From Celerinatantimonas diazotrophica (lineage in GTDB: Bacteria > Pseudomonadota > Gammaproteobacteria > Enterobacterales > Celerinatantimonadaceae), in contig NZ_SMGD01000016.1 of NCBI RefSeq assembly GCF_004339545.1, positions 1 to 64,000 on the forward strand: a stretch of 64,000 nucleotides of DNA. Reading direction: 5' to 3'. Numbering within the stretch: the first letter of the stretch is position 1; each line of letters begins with the position of its first letter. The position numbers and the translations under genes were made by a program. Below the pieces are notes generated by a model that searched no databases, had not been told where the DNA came from, and worked only from the letters and a program-made list of their open reading frames with translations. Positions 18,679-28,747 of the stretch are shown in pieces.

Positions 18679-20463
18679 ATGTCTTTACAGGATCTCAACG
18701 CTTTAAGCTGTCCTTTAAGTAGCGAACAGCTTAAAGCGCTGGAGCAAGTGCTCGGTGATCTAAGTCCGCTGCAGCAGGCTTGGGTTAGTGGTTATTTGTA
18801 TGCTAAAAATGCGTCTGAGCAAACCGCGCCGACTGTGACGGCGGCGAGTGGCACATATGTCACGATTTTATATGCTTCGCAAACAGGGAATGCTAAAGCT
18901 GTTGCCGAGCAGTTATTTGACAAAGCACAACAACACAATGTGCCTGTGCAGTTACAAAATATTGTTGATTACAAGTCCAAGTCGCTCAAAAAAGAACGAT
19001 TTCTGGTGATAGTTGCCAGCACCAATGGAGAAGGCGAACCACCAGATGATGCCATGGAGTTTCACGACTTTTTGGTCTCGAAAAAGGCTCCGAAAATTCC
19101 AAATCTTCACTATGCTGTTCTCTCTTTGGGTGATAGTAGCTACGAGCATTTCTGTAAATGTGGTGTAGATTTTGACGAGCGACTGCAAGCGCTTGGTGCT
19201 CAGCCGCTATTACCTCGTGTGGATTGTGATCTGGATTATGAACAACCGGCTAGCCAATGGCAGCAGTCGTTGTTAGAAATCCTTAAAGCACAATCGAGCG
19301 AACTTTCAGCGGCAAATTCAGATGAGCTTTCAAATCCGCGGGTAGAGACTAAATATGATCGCGCTCATCCAGCCACTGCTACCGTATTAACTAATCAGAA
19401 AATTACTGGCCGTCATTCGCTAAAAGATATTCGACATATTGAATTTGATCTCGATGGTGTTGGAATGACTTATCAAAGCGGCGATGCACTGGGCGTTTGG
19501 TTTGAAAATGATATGGCACTGGTCGAGGACCTTTTAGGTGTTCTTTCGCTTGATGCTGAGCAATCGGTCATCATTGATGAGCAATCGGTTACATTAAGAA
19601 CGGCTTTGACGCAATTTTACGAACTGACCCAGACTCCGCCTGGATTTGTTGAATTTTGGGCCGATCGAAGTGGTGCCGATGAACTTCAACAGTTGAAAGC
19701 GCAAAAACCGTTATTACGCGAGTATGCCGCGACCCATCAGATTATCGATGTTGTTAGTGAGTATCCGGCTTCAGTCTCTGCAGATGAACTGCTTGGTGCG
19801 TTGCGCCGCCTCACGCCACGGATGTACTCCATTGCTTCGAGTCAGGCTGAAGTAGAAGACGAAGTTCATTTGTGCGTTGCTGTGGTCAGTTTCAAGCAAG
19901 GTGAAGCTGAGCGTTTTGGGGGCTGCTCTGGATTTCTATCTCGTCTTCGTGAAGGTCAAAGTGTGAAGATCTTCGTGGAAGCGAATCACAACTTTAAACT
20001 GCCGCGAGATCACTCAACTCCAGTGATTATGATTGGCCCGGGCACTGGTATTGCGCCGTTTCGTGCTTTCTTGCAGCAGCGGGATGCAGAAGGTAGCAGT
20101 GGTGATAACTGGCTATTTTTTGGCAATCCCCATTTTACCGAAGATTTCCTCTATCAAAGCGAAATTCAAGGTTACGTGAAATCAGGATTACTCAGTCGCA
20201 TTGATTTAGCTTTCTCGCGGGATCAGGCGAATAAAGTTTATGTTCAGGACCGCCTGCGAGAACGTTCAAAAGAGGTGTATGACTGGTTAGCGAATCGAGG
20301 GGCACACCTATATATCTGTGGCGATTCAACACGCATGGCCAAAGATGTCGAACAAACATTATTAAGTATCGCAAGCGAGCAGGGGCAAATGAGCCAAAAA
20401 GAAGCAGAAGATTGGCTCAAATCACTCCGCTGTGACAAACGTTACCAGAAGGATGTTTACTGA
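18679..20463 (+). CDS. cysJ: NADPH-sulfite reductase flavoprotein (alpha) subunit
   Basis: Diflavin electron donor of assimilatory sulfite reductase, passing electrons from NADPH through FAD and FMN to CysI. The 594-residue protein has a flavodoxin domain (about 62-200; ILYASQTGNAKAVAEQ and STNGEGEPPD), the FAD domain (RMYSIASS near 377-384) and the NADPH domain (GPGTGIAPFRAF near 452, then C-terminal LRCDKRYQKDVY). AGGA precedes the ATG. The stop overlaps the cysI start (TGATG). The gene order cysJIH is that of enterics and vibrios. Confidence 0.96.
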   Translation: MSLQDLNALSCPLSSEQLKALEQVLGDLSPLQQAWVSGYLYAKNASEQTAPTVTAASGTYVTILYASQTGNAKAVAEQLFDKAQQHNVPVQLQNIVDYKSKSLKKERFLVIVASTNGEGEPPDDAMEFHDFLVSKKAPKIPNLHYAVLSLGDSSYEHFCKCGVDFDERLQALGAQPLLPRVDCDLDYEQPASQWQQSLLEILKAQSSELSAANSDELSNPRVETKYDRAHPATATVLTNQKITGRHSLKDIRHIEFDLDGVGMTYQSGDALGVWFENDMALVEDLLGVLSLDAEQSVIIDEQSVTLRTALTQFYELTQTPPGFVEFWADRSGADELQQLKAQKPLLREYAATHQIIDVVSEYPASVSADELLGALRRLTPRMYSIASSQAEVEDEVHLCVAVVSFKQGEAERFGGCSGFLSRLREGQSVKIFVEANHNFKLPRDHSTPVIMIGPGTGIAPFRAFLQQRDAEGSSGDNWLFFGNPHFTEDFLYQSEIQGYVKSGLLSRIDLAFSRDQANKVYVQDRLRERSKEVYDWLANRGAHLYICGDSTRMAKDVEQTLLSIASEQGQMSQKEAEDWLKSLRCDKRYQKDVY

Positions 20464-22145
20464 TGAGTGATAGCAAAGTATCAGCAAATGAAACAATTAA
20501 AGCTCGCAGTCACTTTCTGCGTGGCACGATTGAAGAGGGGATCAATGATCCGCTCACAGGGGCAATTGCTGAAGATGATACCCAATTGACTAAATTTCAT
20601 GGTTTCTATCAACAAGATGACCGTGATCTGCGCAATGAGCGCAAATCTCAGAAGCTTGAGCCACTGTATAGTTTTATGTTGCGCGCCCGAGTGCCGGGCG
20701 GGGTCTGTACGCCCGAGCAGTGGTTGATTATTGATGAAATTGCTCAGCATCTGACCCGCGGTAATATTCGTTTAACAACGCGTCAGACATTCCAGTTTCA
20801 CGGTATTTTAAAGCGTCATTTGAAAGTGGTGATTCAGAAGCTGCATCAGCGTCTGCTTGACTCGATTGCCGCCTGCGGTGACGTGAACCGAAATGTGATG
20901 TGTAACCCTAACCCGGTTGAATCACAGGTTCATCAAAAGGTGTATGAATTTGCCAAGAGCTTATCTGAGCATTTTATGCCTCAAAGTCGTGCTTATGCTG
21001 AGATCTTTTTAGATGAAGAACCATTGAATAAACCGGATGTCGAGCCTTTATATGGGCCAACATATCTGCCGCGTAAATTTAAAATTGCAGTAGCTGTTCC
21101 GCCACATAACGATGTGGATGTGTTTACCAACGACTTAGGTTTTATCGCCATTCTCCAAGATGGAGAAATTGTCGGTTATAACGTGGCTGCCGGCGGTGGT
21201 ATGGGAACGACGCATGGCGATACTAAAACTTATCCGCGTCTGGGGGATGTACTTGGGTTTATTCGTCCTGAACAAGCCCAAGCGATCGCAGAAGCTATTT
21301 TCATTATTCAGCGAGATAATGGGGATCGAGAAAACCGGAAACATGCGCGCCTTAAATATACCATCGATGATATGGGTCTTGAGAAATTTAAAGCAGAAGT
21401 TGAGAAACACTCTGGGGTGAGTTTTGCACCTGCTGTTGAGGTGACGTGGACGACTCGTGGTGATCGGTTTGGTTGGCAACAGGGGTATGATGGCCGTTGG
21501 CATTTGACTTGTTATCTCCCTAACGGACGGATTGCCGATACTGAGCAGGGGCAACTGATGACGGGCCTTCGTGAGATAGCCAAAATTCATCAGGGCGATC
21601 TACGGATGACGGCTAACCAGAATATTGTGGTTGCGAATGTCCATGAACAGGATAAAGCGAAAATTGAGCAGCTAGCCAGTCAATATGGTCTGATTCGAGA
21701 GGATTTAACTTGGTTACGCAAATTATCGATTGCGTGTGTAGCGTTACCAACTTGTGGTTTAGCGATGGCCGAAAGTGAGCGCTATATTCCCCAACTGATT
21801 ACTAAAGTGGATGCGCTTTTGGCAAACCATGGGCTCGCCAACCAACCCATTGTGATGCGCATGACGGGTTGTCCAAATGGCTGTGCTCGTCCATTTGCCG
21901 CTGAAATTGGGTTTGTCGGCAAAGGTCCTGGACATTACAACCTTTATTTAGGTGCTAGTCCTGTGGGGACTCGCCTGAACAAACTCTATCGCGAAAACAT
22001 CGATGAACAACAAATTCTGACCGAATTAGATGGCTTGTTTGCGCGTTATGCAAAAGAGCGCGAAAACGAGGAAGCCTTTGGTGATTATGTGGTTCGTGCC
22101 GGGATTATCGCACCTGTCTATCAGGGGAGTGAATTTCATGCTTGA
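20463..22145 (+). CDS. cysI: sulfite reductase hemoprotein (beta) subunit
   Basis: Catalytic subunit that reduces sulfite to sulfide with six electrons on a siroheme-[4Fe-4S] centre. The four cluster ligands are visible as CVALPTC (about residues 424 and 430) and CPNGC (about 470 and 474). The 560-residue length is slightly below the usual 570. The ATG overlaps the cysJ stop by one base, and cysH begins eight bases before its end. Siroheme depends on a uroporphyrinogen methyltransferase; one is encoded at 29851-30789 in this window. Confidence 0.96.
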   Translation: MSDSKVSANETIKARSHFLRGTIEEGINDPLTGAIAEDDTQLTKFHGFYQQDDRDLRNERKSQKLEPLYSFMLRARVPGGVCTPEQWLIIDEIAQHLTRGNIRLTTRQTFQFHGILKRHLKVVIQKLHQRLLDSIAACGDVNRNVMCNPNPVESQVHQKVYEFAKSLSEHFMPQSRAYAEIFLDEEPLNKPDVEPLYGPTYLPRKFKIAVAVPPHNDVDVFTNDLGFIAILQDGEIVGYNVAAGGGMGTTHGDTKTYPRLGDVLGFIRPEQAQAIAEAIFIIQRDNGDRENRKHARLKYTIDDMGLEKFKAEVEKHSGVSFAPAVEVTWTTRGDRFGWQQGYDGRWHLTCYLPNGRIADTEQGQLMTGLREIAKIHQGDLRMTANQNIVVANVHEQDKAKIEQLASQYGLIREDLTWLRKLSIACVALPTCGLAMAESERYIPQLITKVDALLANHGLANQPIVMRMTGCPNGCARPFAAEIGFVGKGPGHYNLYLGASPVGTRLNKLYRENIDEQQILTELDGLFARYAKERENEEAFGDYVVRAGIIAPVYQGSEFHA

Positions 22146-22899
22146 GACACTAAATGATGTGGCCAGCCAATGGCCACAACTCAACAAAAAAGAGCAGCAA
22201 AGTTGGCTCGCTGCACAAAACGATGAATTAGAAAATTTATCAAGCGAGCAGCGGATTCGTTGGGCAATTGAAAACTTGCCAGAGAATCATGCGCTCTCTT
22301 CTAGTTTTGGTATTCAGGCGGCTGTGTTGCTACATATGGTGACGCAAATTCGCCCTAATATTCCAGTCGTGCTGATTGATACCGGGTATTTGTTTGATGA
22401 AACTTATCAGTTTATTGACCAACTCACTGAAAAACTGAATTTAAATTTACAAGTTTATACGAACCCCATGACGCCCGCTTGGCAGGAAGTTCGCTATGGC
22501 AAACTGTGGGAGCAGGGGATAGACGGCTTAACTCGGTATAATCAAATGAATAAAGTAGAGCCGATTGAACGAGCATTTCATGAACTCAATATCCACACTT
22601 GGTTCTCTGGATTACGTCGTGAACAATCGCAAAGCCGAGCTCATCTACCGGTGCTGCAAGTGCAAAATGAGCGCTTTAAAGTTCTTCCTATTATCAACTG
22701 GACGAATCGACAGGTGTATCAATATCTGAAAAAACATGATCTTAGCTATCATCCGTTATGGGAAAAAGGTTATGTTTCTGTTGGTGATTGGCATACTTCT
22801 CGGCCGCTCGAGCCAGGAATGAGTGAAGAGGACACCCGCTTTTTTGGCTTGAAACGTGAATGTGGTATCCATGAAGAACACCATGGCAGTGGTATTTAA
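22138..22899 (+). CDS. cysH: phosphoadenosine phosphosulfate reductase
   Basis: Reduces PAPS to sulfite with thioredoxin or glutaredoxin, one step before CysJI. The 253-residue protein has the PP-loop segment [14 protein letters not shown] with the following [10 protein letters not shown], the [10 protein letters not shown] segment, and the catalytic Cys in the C-terminal KRECGIH motif. No paired-cysteine Fe-S motifs of APS reductases are present, supporting PAPS specificity. The frame is open from 22030, but the ATG at 22138 is preceded by AGGGGAG and gives the normal N-terminus; it overlaps cysI by eight bases. A terminator at 22917 closes the operon. Confidence 0.95.
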   Translation: MLETLNDVASQWPQLNKKEQQSWLAAQNDELENLSSEQRIRWAIENLPENHALSSSFGIQAAVLLHMVTQIRPNIPVVLIDTGYLFDETYQFIDQLTEKLNLNLQVYTNPMTPAWQEVRYGKLWEQGIDGLTRYNQMNKVEPIERAFHELNIHTWFSGLRREQSQSRAHLPVLQVQNERFKVLPIINWTNRQVYQYLKKHDLSYHPLWEKGYVSVGDWHTSRPLEPGMSEEDTRFFGLKRECGIHEEHHGSGI

Positions 22900-22916
22900 C
22901 GGTATTTCTATTTCTG

Positions 22917-22945
22917 GCTTGGGAAGTCTCCCCAAGCTTTTCTTT
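22917..22945 (+). terminator. cysJIH terminator
   Basis: GCTTGGG / CCCAAGC with a 7-base loop followed by TTTTCTTT, 18 bases after cysH. Confidence 0.87.
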
Positions 22946-23092
22946 ATAATTTTGCATAACTTCTCTCATCGTTATTTTTGATCCAAGGTGCGCGGTTCCA
23001 GGTTTATGGGGCGTGTCATCATTTTGTCACTTTTTAGTCATTCTTAGTTCATATTTCCTCGCTTAACTGGAAGCTTACTGTTTATTCTTTTT

Positions 23093-24082
23093 ATGGACAA
23101 AAGGTGGCTTTCAGTGTTTTTAAAAAAAAGTTGTAGTGCATTGGTTTTCTTGGGTTTAAGCCTGGTCTCTGCTGGTATTTGTGCACAGACATTAACGGTG
23201 TACTCCGCTGGGCCGAAAAAGCTTTCTGCTGAATTAATTAAAGGATTTGAAGCTAAAACTGGCGCTCAAGTTAATCTGTACCAGGCCACGGCAGGTAAAA
23301 TTATGGCCCGCTATATGGCGGAGAAAAACAATCCCCATGTGGATGTAATGATCTCATCTTCTTGGGGACATGCGCTGAGCCTTAGCCAATCGGGTGATTT
23401 ACTCCCTTACCACTCACCTAATGCGCAACATGTGCCAAAACGTCTGCAAGGCCCTGGCTATGTCGCTCAAGGAGCAGCTGTGCTTTCAATTGCCTATAAC
23501 ACAGATAGCAAGGTTCCTGTGCCACACAGCTGGCAAGATTTGACTCGGCCTGCTTATGCCGGACAAGTGACGATGCCCGATCCTGCTGCATCAGGCAGTG
23601 CGCTAACTTTAGTCGAAGGTCTGGTCGCGGATGAAGGTAATAAAGCTTGGACACTGTTTAAGCAACTTAAAGCCAATCACATCATCATTCCTGGCGCTAA
23701 TAAAGCGGCTTTAGCTCCGGTATTGCAGGGGAGTCGTTCGGTCGTATTTGGCGCGGTTGATTATGTGGTGTTAGGGGCAAAAGCAAAAGGTGAGCATGTT
23801 AATGTGGTTTATCCCAAAGAAGGAACGGTGCTCGCGCCGCGTCCGATCATGATTATGAAGTCAACCCGACACGCTAAACTTGCTAAAGAGTTTGTTGATT
23901 ATGTGCTCTCCAAACAGGGCCAACAACTGGTTGCTAAGCAGTTCATCTTACCTGCACGTACCGATGTGAAAGCACTGCGTCCTGGTTATAACGACATTAA
24001 GTTTCTGCATTTTGATTTAGCTAATGCGGCTAAAGATGCAGTTAAAACGAAAAACAAGTTTGCTCAAATTATGCGTGATTGA
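23093..24082 (+). CDS. ABC transporter substrate-binding protein (AfuA/FbpA-like)
   Basis: Periplasmic binding protein of 329 residues in the class that includes iron (FbpA), AfuA and phosphonate binders. A signal peptide ends near ICAQ. The mature part starts LTVYSAGPKKL and contains DPAASGSALTLVEGL and the C-terminal VDYVLSKQGQQLVA typical of the class. The paired tyrosines that bind ferric iron in FbpA are not seen at the usual place (only one Tyr in AVDYVVLGAKAKG), so iron is uncertain and a sugar phosphate, phosphonate or other anion is possible. The stop overlaps the permease start (TGATG). It heads a three-gene operon. Confidence 0.82.
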   Translation: MDKRWLSVFLKKSCSALVFLGLSLVSAGICAQTLTVYSAGPKKLSAELIKGFEAKTGAQVNLYQATAGKIMARYMAEKNNPHVDVMISSSWGHALSLSQSGDLLPYHSPNAQHVPKRLQGPGYVAQGAAVLSIAYNTDSKVPVPHSWQDLTRPAYAGQVTMPDPAASGSALTLVEGLVADEGNKAWTLFKQLKANHIIIPGANKAALAPVLQGSRSVVFGAVDYVVLGAKAKGEHVNVVYPKEGTVLAPRPIMIMKSTRHAKLAKEFVDYVLSKQGQQLVAKQFILPARTDVKALRPGYNDIKFLHFDLANAAKDAVKTKNKFAQIMRD

Positions 24083-25764
24083 TGCAAGTGGCACCGAGTC
24101 AAATTCGCGATCAGGGCCTGCGCTATGTGATGCTGTATGGTTCGTTATTGGTACTGCTGGTGGTTGTCGCATTGCCAGTGATCGCCATTGTTTTATACGC
24201 TATTTTTCCGCATTTAAATGAAGGGAGCTTTGCGGCTCCTTTTAGTCAGTTTAGTGCGCAATTTCACTCCAGCACTCTTGTTAGAGCAACGATTAACTCG
24301 GTGATCCTAGCTTGTGGTGTGATCGTTTGGACATTGGTGATTGCTTTGCCACTGGCGATAGTTCGTCAGAGTCTGAGTGCTGGATTAGGGCGAATGGTTG
24401 ATATGTTGCTCATGGTTCCGCTTTTGATACCTCCCTATATTGGTGCTATGGCGTGGATCATACTTGGTCAGTCACATGGTTTTATTGAGCAGTGGTTTGG
24501 TTTTAATTTCCATCAGCTACTTTTTTCACCGGTCGGATTGAGTCTGGTTATGGGGTTACATCTTTTCCCCCTGACCTATGCTAGCGCCAATACTGCGCTA
24601 GCAGCAACGGGGCGGGGCTATATGGAAGCGGCTCTGATCTATGGCGCAAATACATGGCAACGGTTTTACAAAATTCGGTTGCCGCTGATTATGCCAGCGC
24701 TCATTGCCAGTGCATTGATGATCTTTGTCTTATCGATTGAAGAGTTTGGTACCCCAGATATTATTGGCCGGCGGTTTGGTTTTGAAGTGATGGTGACCGC
24801 GATCCACAATAAGTTGTCGGACTGGCCTATCGATTTGAATGGTGCGGCTATTTTATCGTTGTTGTTAATTGCTCTGGCAGTGATTGCTTATCAGTGTTAT
24901 CGGTTGCTGAACGCTCGTTACAGCGCGCATTTAGATGGCAGTCAAATAGCTAACCCAGCGGTCGGCCATGGTTCACATCAGTTCAGTAAGCTTACCTTCT
25001 TTGGGTTTTGGATCGGGGTGAGTGTGGGGTTACCTCTGTTAGCCATTACGCTTTCGGCATTGATGAAGACGCAATCAGGAGGATTGCATTGGAATAACCT
25101 AAGCTTCGGGGCGTTTATACAGTTATTTTCGGGGGTGAGCGATGCGCTCCGAGCGTTGATCACTAGTCTATCACTCGCGTTGGCCGCCGCAGTTTTATGT
25201 AGTTTGATTGCGCTGGTGGCAAGCTATACATTGATTCGTCTTCGCCCTAAAGGGGTTAGTATTTTAGAGCTGTTGACGGTTTTACCCAATGCTATTCCGG
25301 GTATGGCCGTTGCAGTGGGACTCATCCTCACTTGGAATCAGCCGTTTTGGCACTGGAGCCCCTATAACTCTCTAGCTATTTTATTATTGGCTTATCTGTG
25401 TCTAATGTTGCCCTATCCGATGCGAATGTTAACTGCTGCTTTGCGGCGTTATCCGGAGAGTCTGGATGAAGCTGGATTTATTCATGGGGCTAACGATTGG
25501 CAGGTGTTATGGAAAATTTTATTGCCGTCACTCTCGTCCGTTACTTTCGCGTCAGGAGTGATTGTTTTTGCGATTACAACTCGTGAGCTGGTGGCTTCGT
25601 TAATGCTAGCCCCTCCTGGGGTTGAAACGGTGGCAACCTACGTATTTAATCAGTTCGATCAGGGTTCAGTGAATATCGGCATGGCGATGAGCCTGATCAC
25701 CATTGTTCTTTGTGGCGCACTGATCAGTCTTGGGCAGTGGCTGCAGAAAAAGGTTTCGTCATGA
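24082..25764 (+). CDS. ABC transporter permease, fused two-domain (FbpB/AfuB type)
   Basis: Inner-membrane permease of 560 residues that fuses two six-helix BPD_transp_1 halves. Each half carries an EAA loop that docks on the ATPase: EAALIYGANTWQRFYKIRLP near residue 186 and EAGFIHGANDWQVLWKILLP near 460. The frame opens with a TTG at 24079, but the ATG at 24082, overlapping the preceding stop by one base, is the natural start. The end overlaps the ATPase gene by four bases (ATGA). Confidence 0.88.
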   Translation: MQVAPSQIRDQGLRYVMLYGSLLVLLVVVALPVIAIVLYAIFPHLNEGSFAAPFSQFSAQFHSSTLVRATINSVILACGVIVWTLVIALPLAIVRQSLSAGLGRMVDMLLMVPLLIPPYIGAMAWIILGQSHGFIEQWFGFNFHQLLFSPVGLSLVMGLHLFPLTYASANTALAATGRGYMEAALIYGANTWQRFYKIRLPLIMPALIASALMIFVLSIEEFGTPDIIGRRFGFEVMVTAIHNKLSDWPIDLNGAAILSLLLIALAVIAYQCYRLLNARYSAHLDGSQIANPAVGHGSHQFSKLTFFGFWIGVSVGLPLLAITLSALMKTQSGGLHWNNLSFGAFIQLFSGVSDALRALITSLSLALAAAVLCSLIALVASYTLIRLRPKGVSILELLTVLPNAIPGMAVAVGLILTWNQPFWHWSPYNSLAILLLAYLCLMLPYPMRMLTAALRRYPESLDEAGFIHGANDWQVLWKILLPSLSSVTFASGVIVFAITTRELVASLMLAPPGVETVATYVFNQFDQGSVNIGMAMSLITIVLCGALISLGQWLQKKVSS

Positions 25765-26771
25765 TCGAATCTATTAAGATAGAACAGCTTAGCAAGAGTT
25801 TTGCCAATCAATCGGTACTTAAAAACATTAATCTGGATGTCCAGAAAGGGCAGTTTGTCACGCTGCTTGGCCCATCTGGATGTGGCAAAACGACTTTACT
25901 ACGTATTATTGCCGGTCTTGAAAGAGCGGATTCGGGATGCATTGCGACATCTCATACACAATTTATGAATACGTCGCAGGGAATTTTTTTGCCATCCCAG
26001 CGCAGAAAACTTGGGTTTGTTTTCCAAGATTATGGACTCTGGCCACATATGAGTGTTTATGACAACATTGCTTTTGCACTTAAAATCTCGGGTCAGTATA
26101 GCCGGGCGCAAATTGGCGAAAAAGTCCGTCGGGCACTGAATTATGTGCAACTGGATACCTATAGCGATTATCGCCCGGCACAACTTTCTGGAGGGCAAAA
26201 ACAGCGGGTTTCGATCGCCAGGGCACTGGCTGCTGAGCGGCAATGTATTTTATTTGATGAGCCGTTATCTAATCTGGATGCAAACTTACGCGATGAGTTG
26301 GGACAGCAGATTAAAATGTTAGCCAGTTCTTTGGGGTTAACATGCCTGTATGTCACGCATGACCGCCGTGAAGCACAGTTATTATCCGATAAAATAGCGT
26401 TGTTAAAAGATGGGCAAATTCATCGATTTGATTCCCCTGAAAATTTATTTCGTCATCCTGATGATGAGTGGATTGCTAGCTTTTTAGATTGCGGCAATAT
26501 TGTCCCAGGTAGCCTGCTTGAGCGGGATGATGCGACTCTTTGGTTGGTTCCTCGCCGAGCACTAGCGCTTGATCCAGCTGGTTCAATTAAGGCGGAAGTT
26601 GTCACTTCGAATTTCTTAGCTGACCAGTATGAGATTCAAGCTATGTTAGCGGGCATACGTTTGCGTTTTTATCATGATCAGCCACTTAAAGCTCATCAGC
26701 TGATTAGCCTTGCAGTAAACTGGCATGCGCTAAAATCATTAAATCCTTATCCGACTTCGCGAATGACATAA
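25761..26771 (+). CDS. ABC transporter ATP-binding protein (FbpC/AfuC type)
   Basis: ATPase of 336 residues with Walker A GPSGCGKTT near 36-44, Q loop VFQDYGLWPHMSV, signature LSGGQKQRVSIARAL, Walker B ILFDEPLSNLD and the switch His in VTHDRREA. The C-terminal 100 residues look like a TOBE-type regulatory domain, as in FbpC/PotA proteins. The frame is open from 25710, but the ATG at 25761 (ATGA overlap with the permease stop) gives the family N-terminus. It completes the importer whose substrate is unresolved. Confidence 0.88.
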   Translation: MIESIKIEQLSKSFANQSVLKNINLDVQKGQFVTLLGPSGCGKTTLLRIIAGLERADSGCIATSHTQFMNTSQGIFLPSQRRKLGFVFQDYGLWPHMSVYDNIAFALKISGQYSRAQIGEKVRRALNYVQLDTYSDYRPAQLSGGQKQRVSIARALAAERQCILFDEPLSNLDANLRDELGQQIKMLASSLGLTCLYVTHDRREAQLLSDKIALLKDGQIHRFDSPENLFRHPDDEWIASFLDCGNIVPGSLLERDDATLWLVPRRALALDPAGSIKAEVVTSNFLADQYEIQAMLAGIRLRFYHDQPLKAHQLISLAVNWHALKSLNPYPTSRMT

Positions 26772-26883
26772 TCTGGTGCTCCGTTCATGCTGATTAGTGG
26801 CTTAGGGGAAACTGCGGTGGTCACCTGTATGGGGGACTGAACTTCCTTGCCCAGAGTTATGCGAGATATAGCTCGATGGTTCC

Positions 26884-26922
26884 AAAAGAAAACAGCCCGA
26901 AGAGACGGGCTATTTTCTTTTT
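26884..26922. terminator. bidirectional terminator
   Basis: AGCCCG / CGGGCT with a 6-base loop at 26894-26911, flanked by an A-rich stretch on the left and a T-rich stretch on the right. It serves the ABC operon on the plus strand and the MFS gene on the minus strand. Confidence 0.85.
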
Positions 26923-26973
26923 ATAAATTGTCATGCCAGTCAAAACATCCGGCATTGCAATGATGCGATATCA

Positions 26974-28203
26974 TCAGATCACACTTTCTTTTTTGGATAC
27001 TGCCCCTGATATGATTATTCCGCGGGTTTCTGGGCCGACAAAATAAGCCAACAAGGCAATCAAAATAGCCACTGTTCCTGCGACAACTGCCATTGCTAAA
27101 CCATAATCGCCACCATGAGTAGAGGCAATATACGCTTGCGCGGTAGCGTTGACCGAAGCTAATAAATTCCCCGTCTGATAGACAAAGCTTGGTAAAACTG
27201 CTCGCACACCTTCAGGCACTAATTCATTCAAATAGGCAGGAACGATACCCCAAGCACCTTGAACCATAAATTGCATCAGAAATGCTCCGATGCCTACTGC
27301 TATAGAGCCACTTGAAAATGCCCATAACGGTAGCACTGGTAAAGAGAGCAAGGCGGCAATCGCAATGGCTTTTTTACGACCAATTTTTTCAGAAATCGAA
27401 CCGAAAAAGATCCCACCCAAAATTGCTGCAATATTATAACTGATAGCAATAATACTAATCGTATGAACTGAGAAATGTTGCTGTACCTTCAGAAAAGTTG
27501 GGTACATATCTTGAGTCCCATGACTAAAGAAGTTGAAGCACGTCATCAGGACTACCATAAACACGCAGACTTTCCAGTTTTGACGAATAATTGGCCATAG
27601 TGCTACTTTTTCTTTACGATGTTGATTATTTAACCAGGTTGGAGACTCGGGAACTTTAAAGTAGACAAATGGCAGTAACAGAATAGGGATTGCACCGATG
27701 ACAAACATGCCTCGCCAACCGACTGTCGCATAAAACAGTCCGAAAATAATTGAAGCGATCAGATATCCAGCTGGATAACCTGCCTGGAATATTCCAGACA
27801 TCACGCCTCTGGATCGATCTGGGATAGTTTCCATGACCAATGCTGACGCAACCCCCCAAATGCCGCCCATAGCGATGCCATAGCACACTCTGAACACCAT
27901 GAAAATCATCAAGTTTGGAGACCAAGCTGAAAGTAATTCGAAGGCTGAAAAGAAAATAATATTGCTCATCAGAATGGGGCGTCGGCCATACTTCTCAGCT
28001 AGGCGACCAAAAATTAAAGCGCCAATGGGCCTGACTGCTAAAGTCAGCAAAATGGCCACTGACACTTTTGTAATGGAGGTGTGAAAATTATTTGCAATGT
28101 CACTTAAAACAAAGACTAGAATAAAAAAATCAAAGGCATCTAACGTCCAGCTTGCAACGCCGGCAAAAGCAACGTTGCGCTGAGTTGAAGTCCAATTGAA
28201 CAT
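26974..28203 (-). CDS. MFS transporter, sialate/carboxylate:H+ symporter type
   Basis: Twelve-helix major facilitator of 409 residues. The N-terminal segment WTLDAFDFFILVFVLSDIA and the loop 2-3 motif GRLAEKYGRRPIL match the SHS branch that includes NanT- and lactate/pyruvate-type carriers. MESPTW-like VPESPTWL ends the central loop region. The substrate is most likely a monocarboxylate or acidic sugar, but it cannot be fixed from sequence alone. It is monocistronic, with AGAGGAAG before the ATG and a hairpin in the 5' region (28222-28236). Confidence 0.82.
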   Translation of the reverse strand: MFNWTSTQRNVAFAGVASWTLDAFDFFILVFVLSDIANNFHTSITKVSVAILLTLAVRPIGALIFGRLAEKYGRRPILMSNIIFFSAFELLSAWSPNLMIFMVFRVCYGIAMGGIWGVASALVMETIPDRSRGVMSGIFQAGYPAGYLIASIIFGLFYATVGWRGMFVIGAIPILLLPFVYFKVPESPTWLNNQHRKEKVALWPIIRQNWKVCVFMVVLMTCFNFFSHGTQDMYPTFLKVQQHFSVHTISIIAISYNIAAILGGIFFGSISEKIGRKKAIAIAALLSLPVLPLWAFSSGSIAVGIGAFLMQFMVQGAWGIVPAYLNELVPEGVRAVLPSFVYQTGNLLASVNATAQAYIASTHGGDYGLAMAVVAGTVAILIALLAYFVGPETRGIIISGAVSKKESVI

Positions 28204-28221
28204 AAGGTCTTCCTCTAGAGA

Positions 28222-28236
28222 AAGCCCGCGGGGCTT
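28222..28236 (-). promoter_or_regulatory. hairpin in MFS gene leader
   Basis: AAGCCC / GGGCTT with a 3-base loop on the minus strand, ending about 18 bases before the MFS start codon and just before its ribosome-binding site. A short T-rich stretch follows, so it may act as a weak attenuator or limit translation. Confidence 0.4.
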
Positions 28237-28470
28237 GTTGTATTTGAATAGTTGGCATTTTTTTACGACGAGGCCACTTTAGTGTTAAACAACGGTCTAA
28301 AGTCGAAGCGAAAATACCCTGAGTGGTTTGTTACAAAGTTTGTTTATTTGTTATGAGGTATATATATACAATGTTTAAAAGTTGTATTCTTTTAGCAACA
28401 TCACGGATTTGAGTCTTGATAGCTTAAATATCCATAAAAATGACATATAAGTGCATAAATGGATGTGGTG

Positions 28471-28493
28471 GGACAATATTTAGGGGATTGTCC
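28471..28493. repeat. inverted repeat upstream of ghrB
   Basis: GGACAAT and ATTGTCC, perfect 7-bp arms around a 9-base spacer, about 255 bases before ghrB. It may be an operator or an RNA hairpin; no matching regulator is encoded next to it. Confidence 0.35.
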
Positions 28494-28747
28494 TGTGGGA
28501 ATTATGAAATAAGTTGCCTTTGTTCTCGTTTAAACCGTGTGATTGGCGTCATCTTGGCCTTTATCGCAAGCGATAGATGTCATCATAAAGTCGTATCTAA
28601 GTTTCTTTTTTAGCTCCCATCTGCGCTTGCAAATGATATGCTCTTATAGAACTGCGTCGCTTGTTGGTGTTACGGCTAGTCTAGCGGGGTGTTTTAAGCC
28701 TTAAGTGTTTATCTAATCACACTATTTTTGCCATTTCAGGGGGAGTT

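Larger units (their letters stand above)
28204..28747. other. 544-base non-coding divergent region
   Basis: It lies between the divergent MFS and ghrB genes. It contains hairpin AAGCCC/GGGCTT at 28222-28236 in the MFS leader, the palindrome GTATATATATAC at 28358-28369, and an inverted repeat GGACAAT (28471-28477) / ATTGTCC (28487-28493). No open frame with a plausible protein and no tRNA fold were seen. A small RNA cannot be excluded. Confidence 0.45.

Noticed and set aside
21135-21590. 151-residue minus-strand frame inside cysI
   Set aside because: cysI is fully conserved on the plus strand; the antisense frame has no domain signature.
28600-28740. Possible tRNA-like fold before ghrB
   Set aside because: No consistent acceptor stem, T-loop GTTCRANNC or anticodon arm could be drawn.
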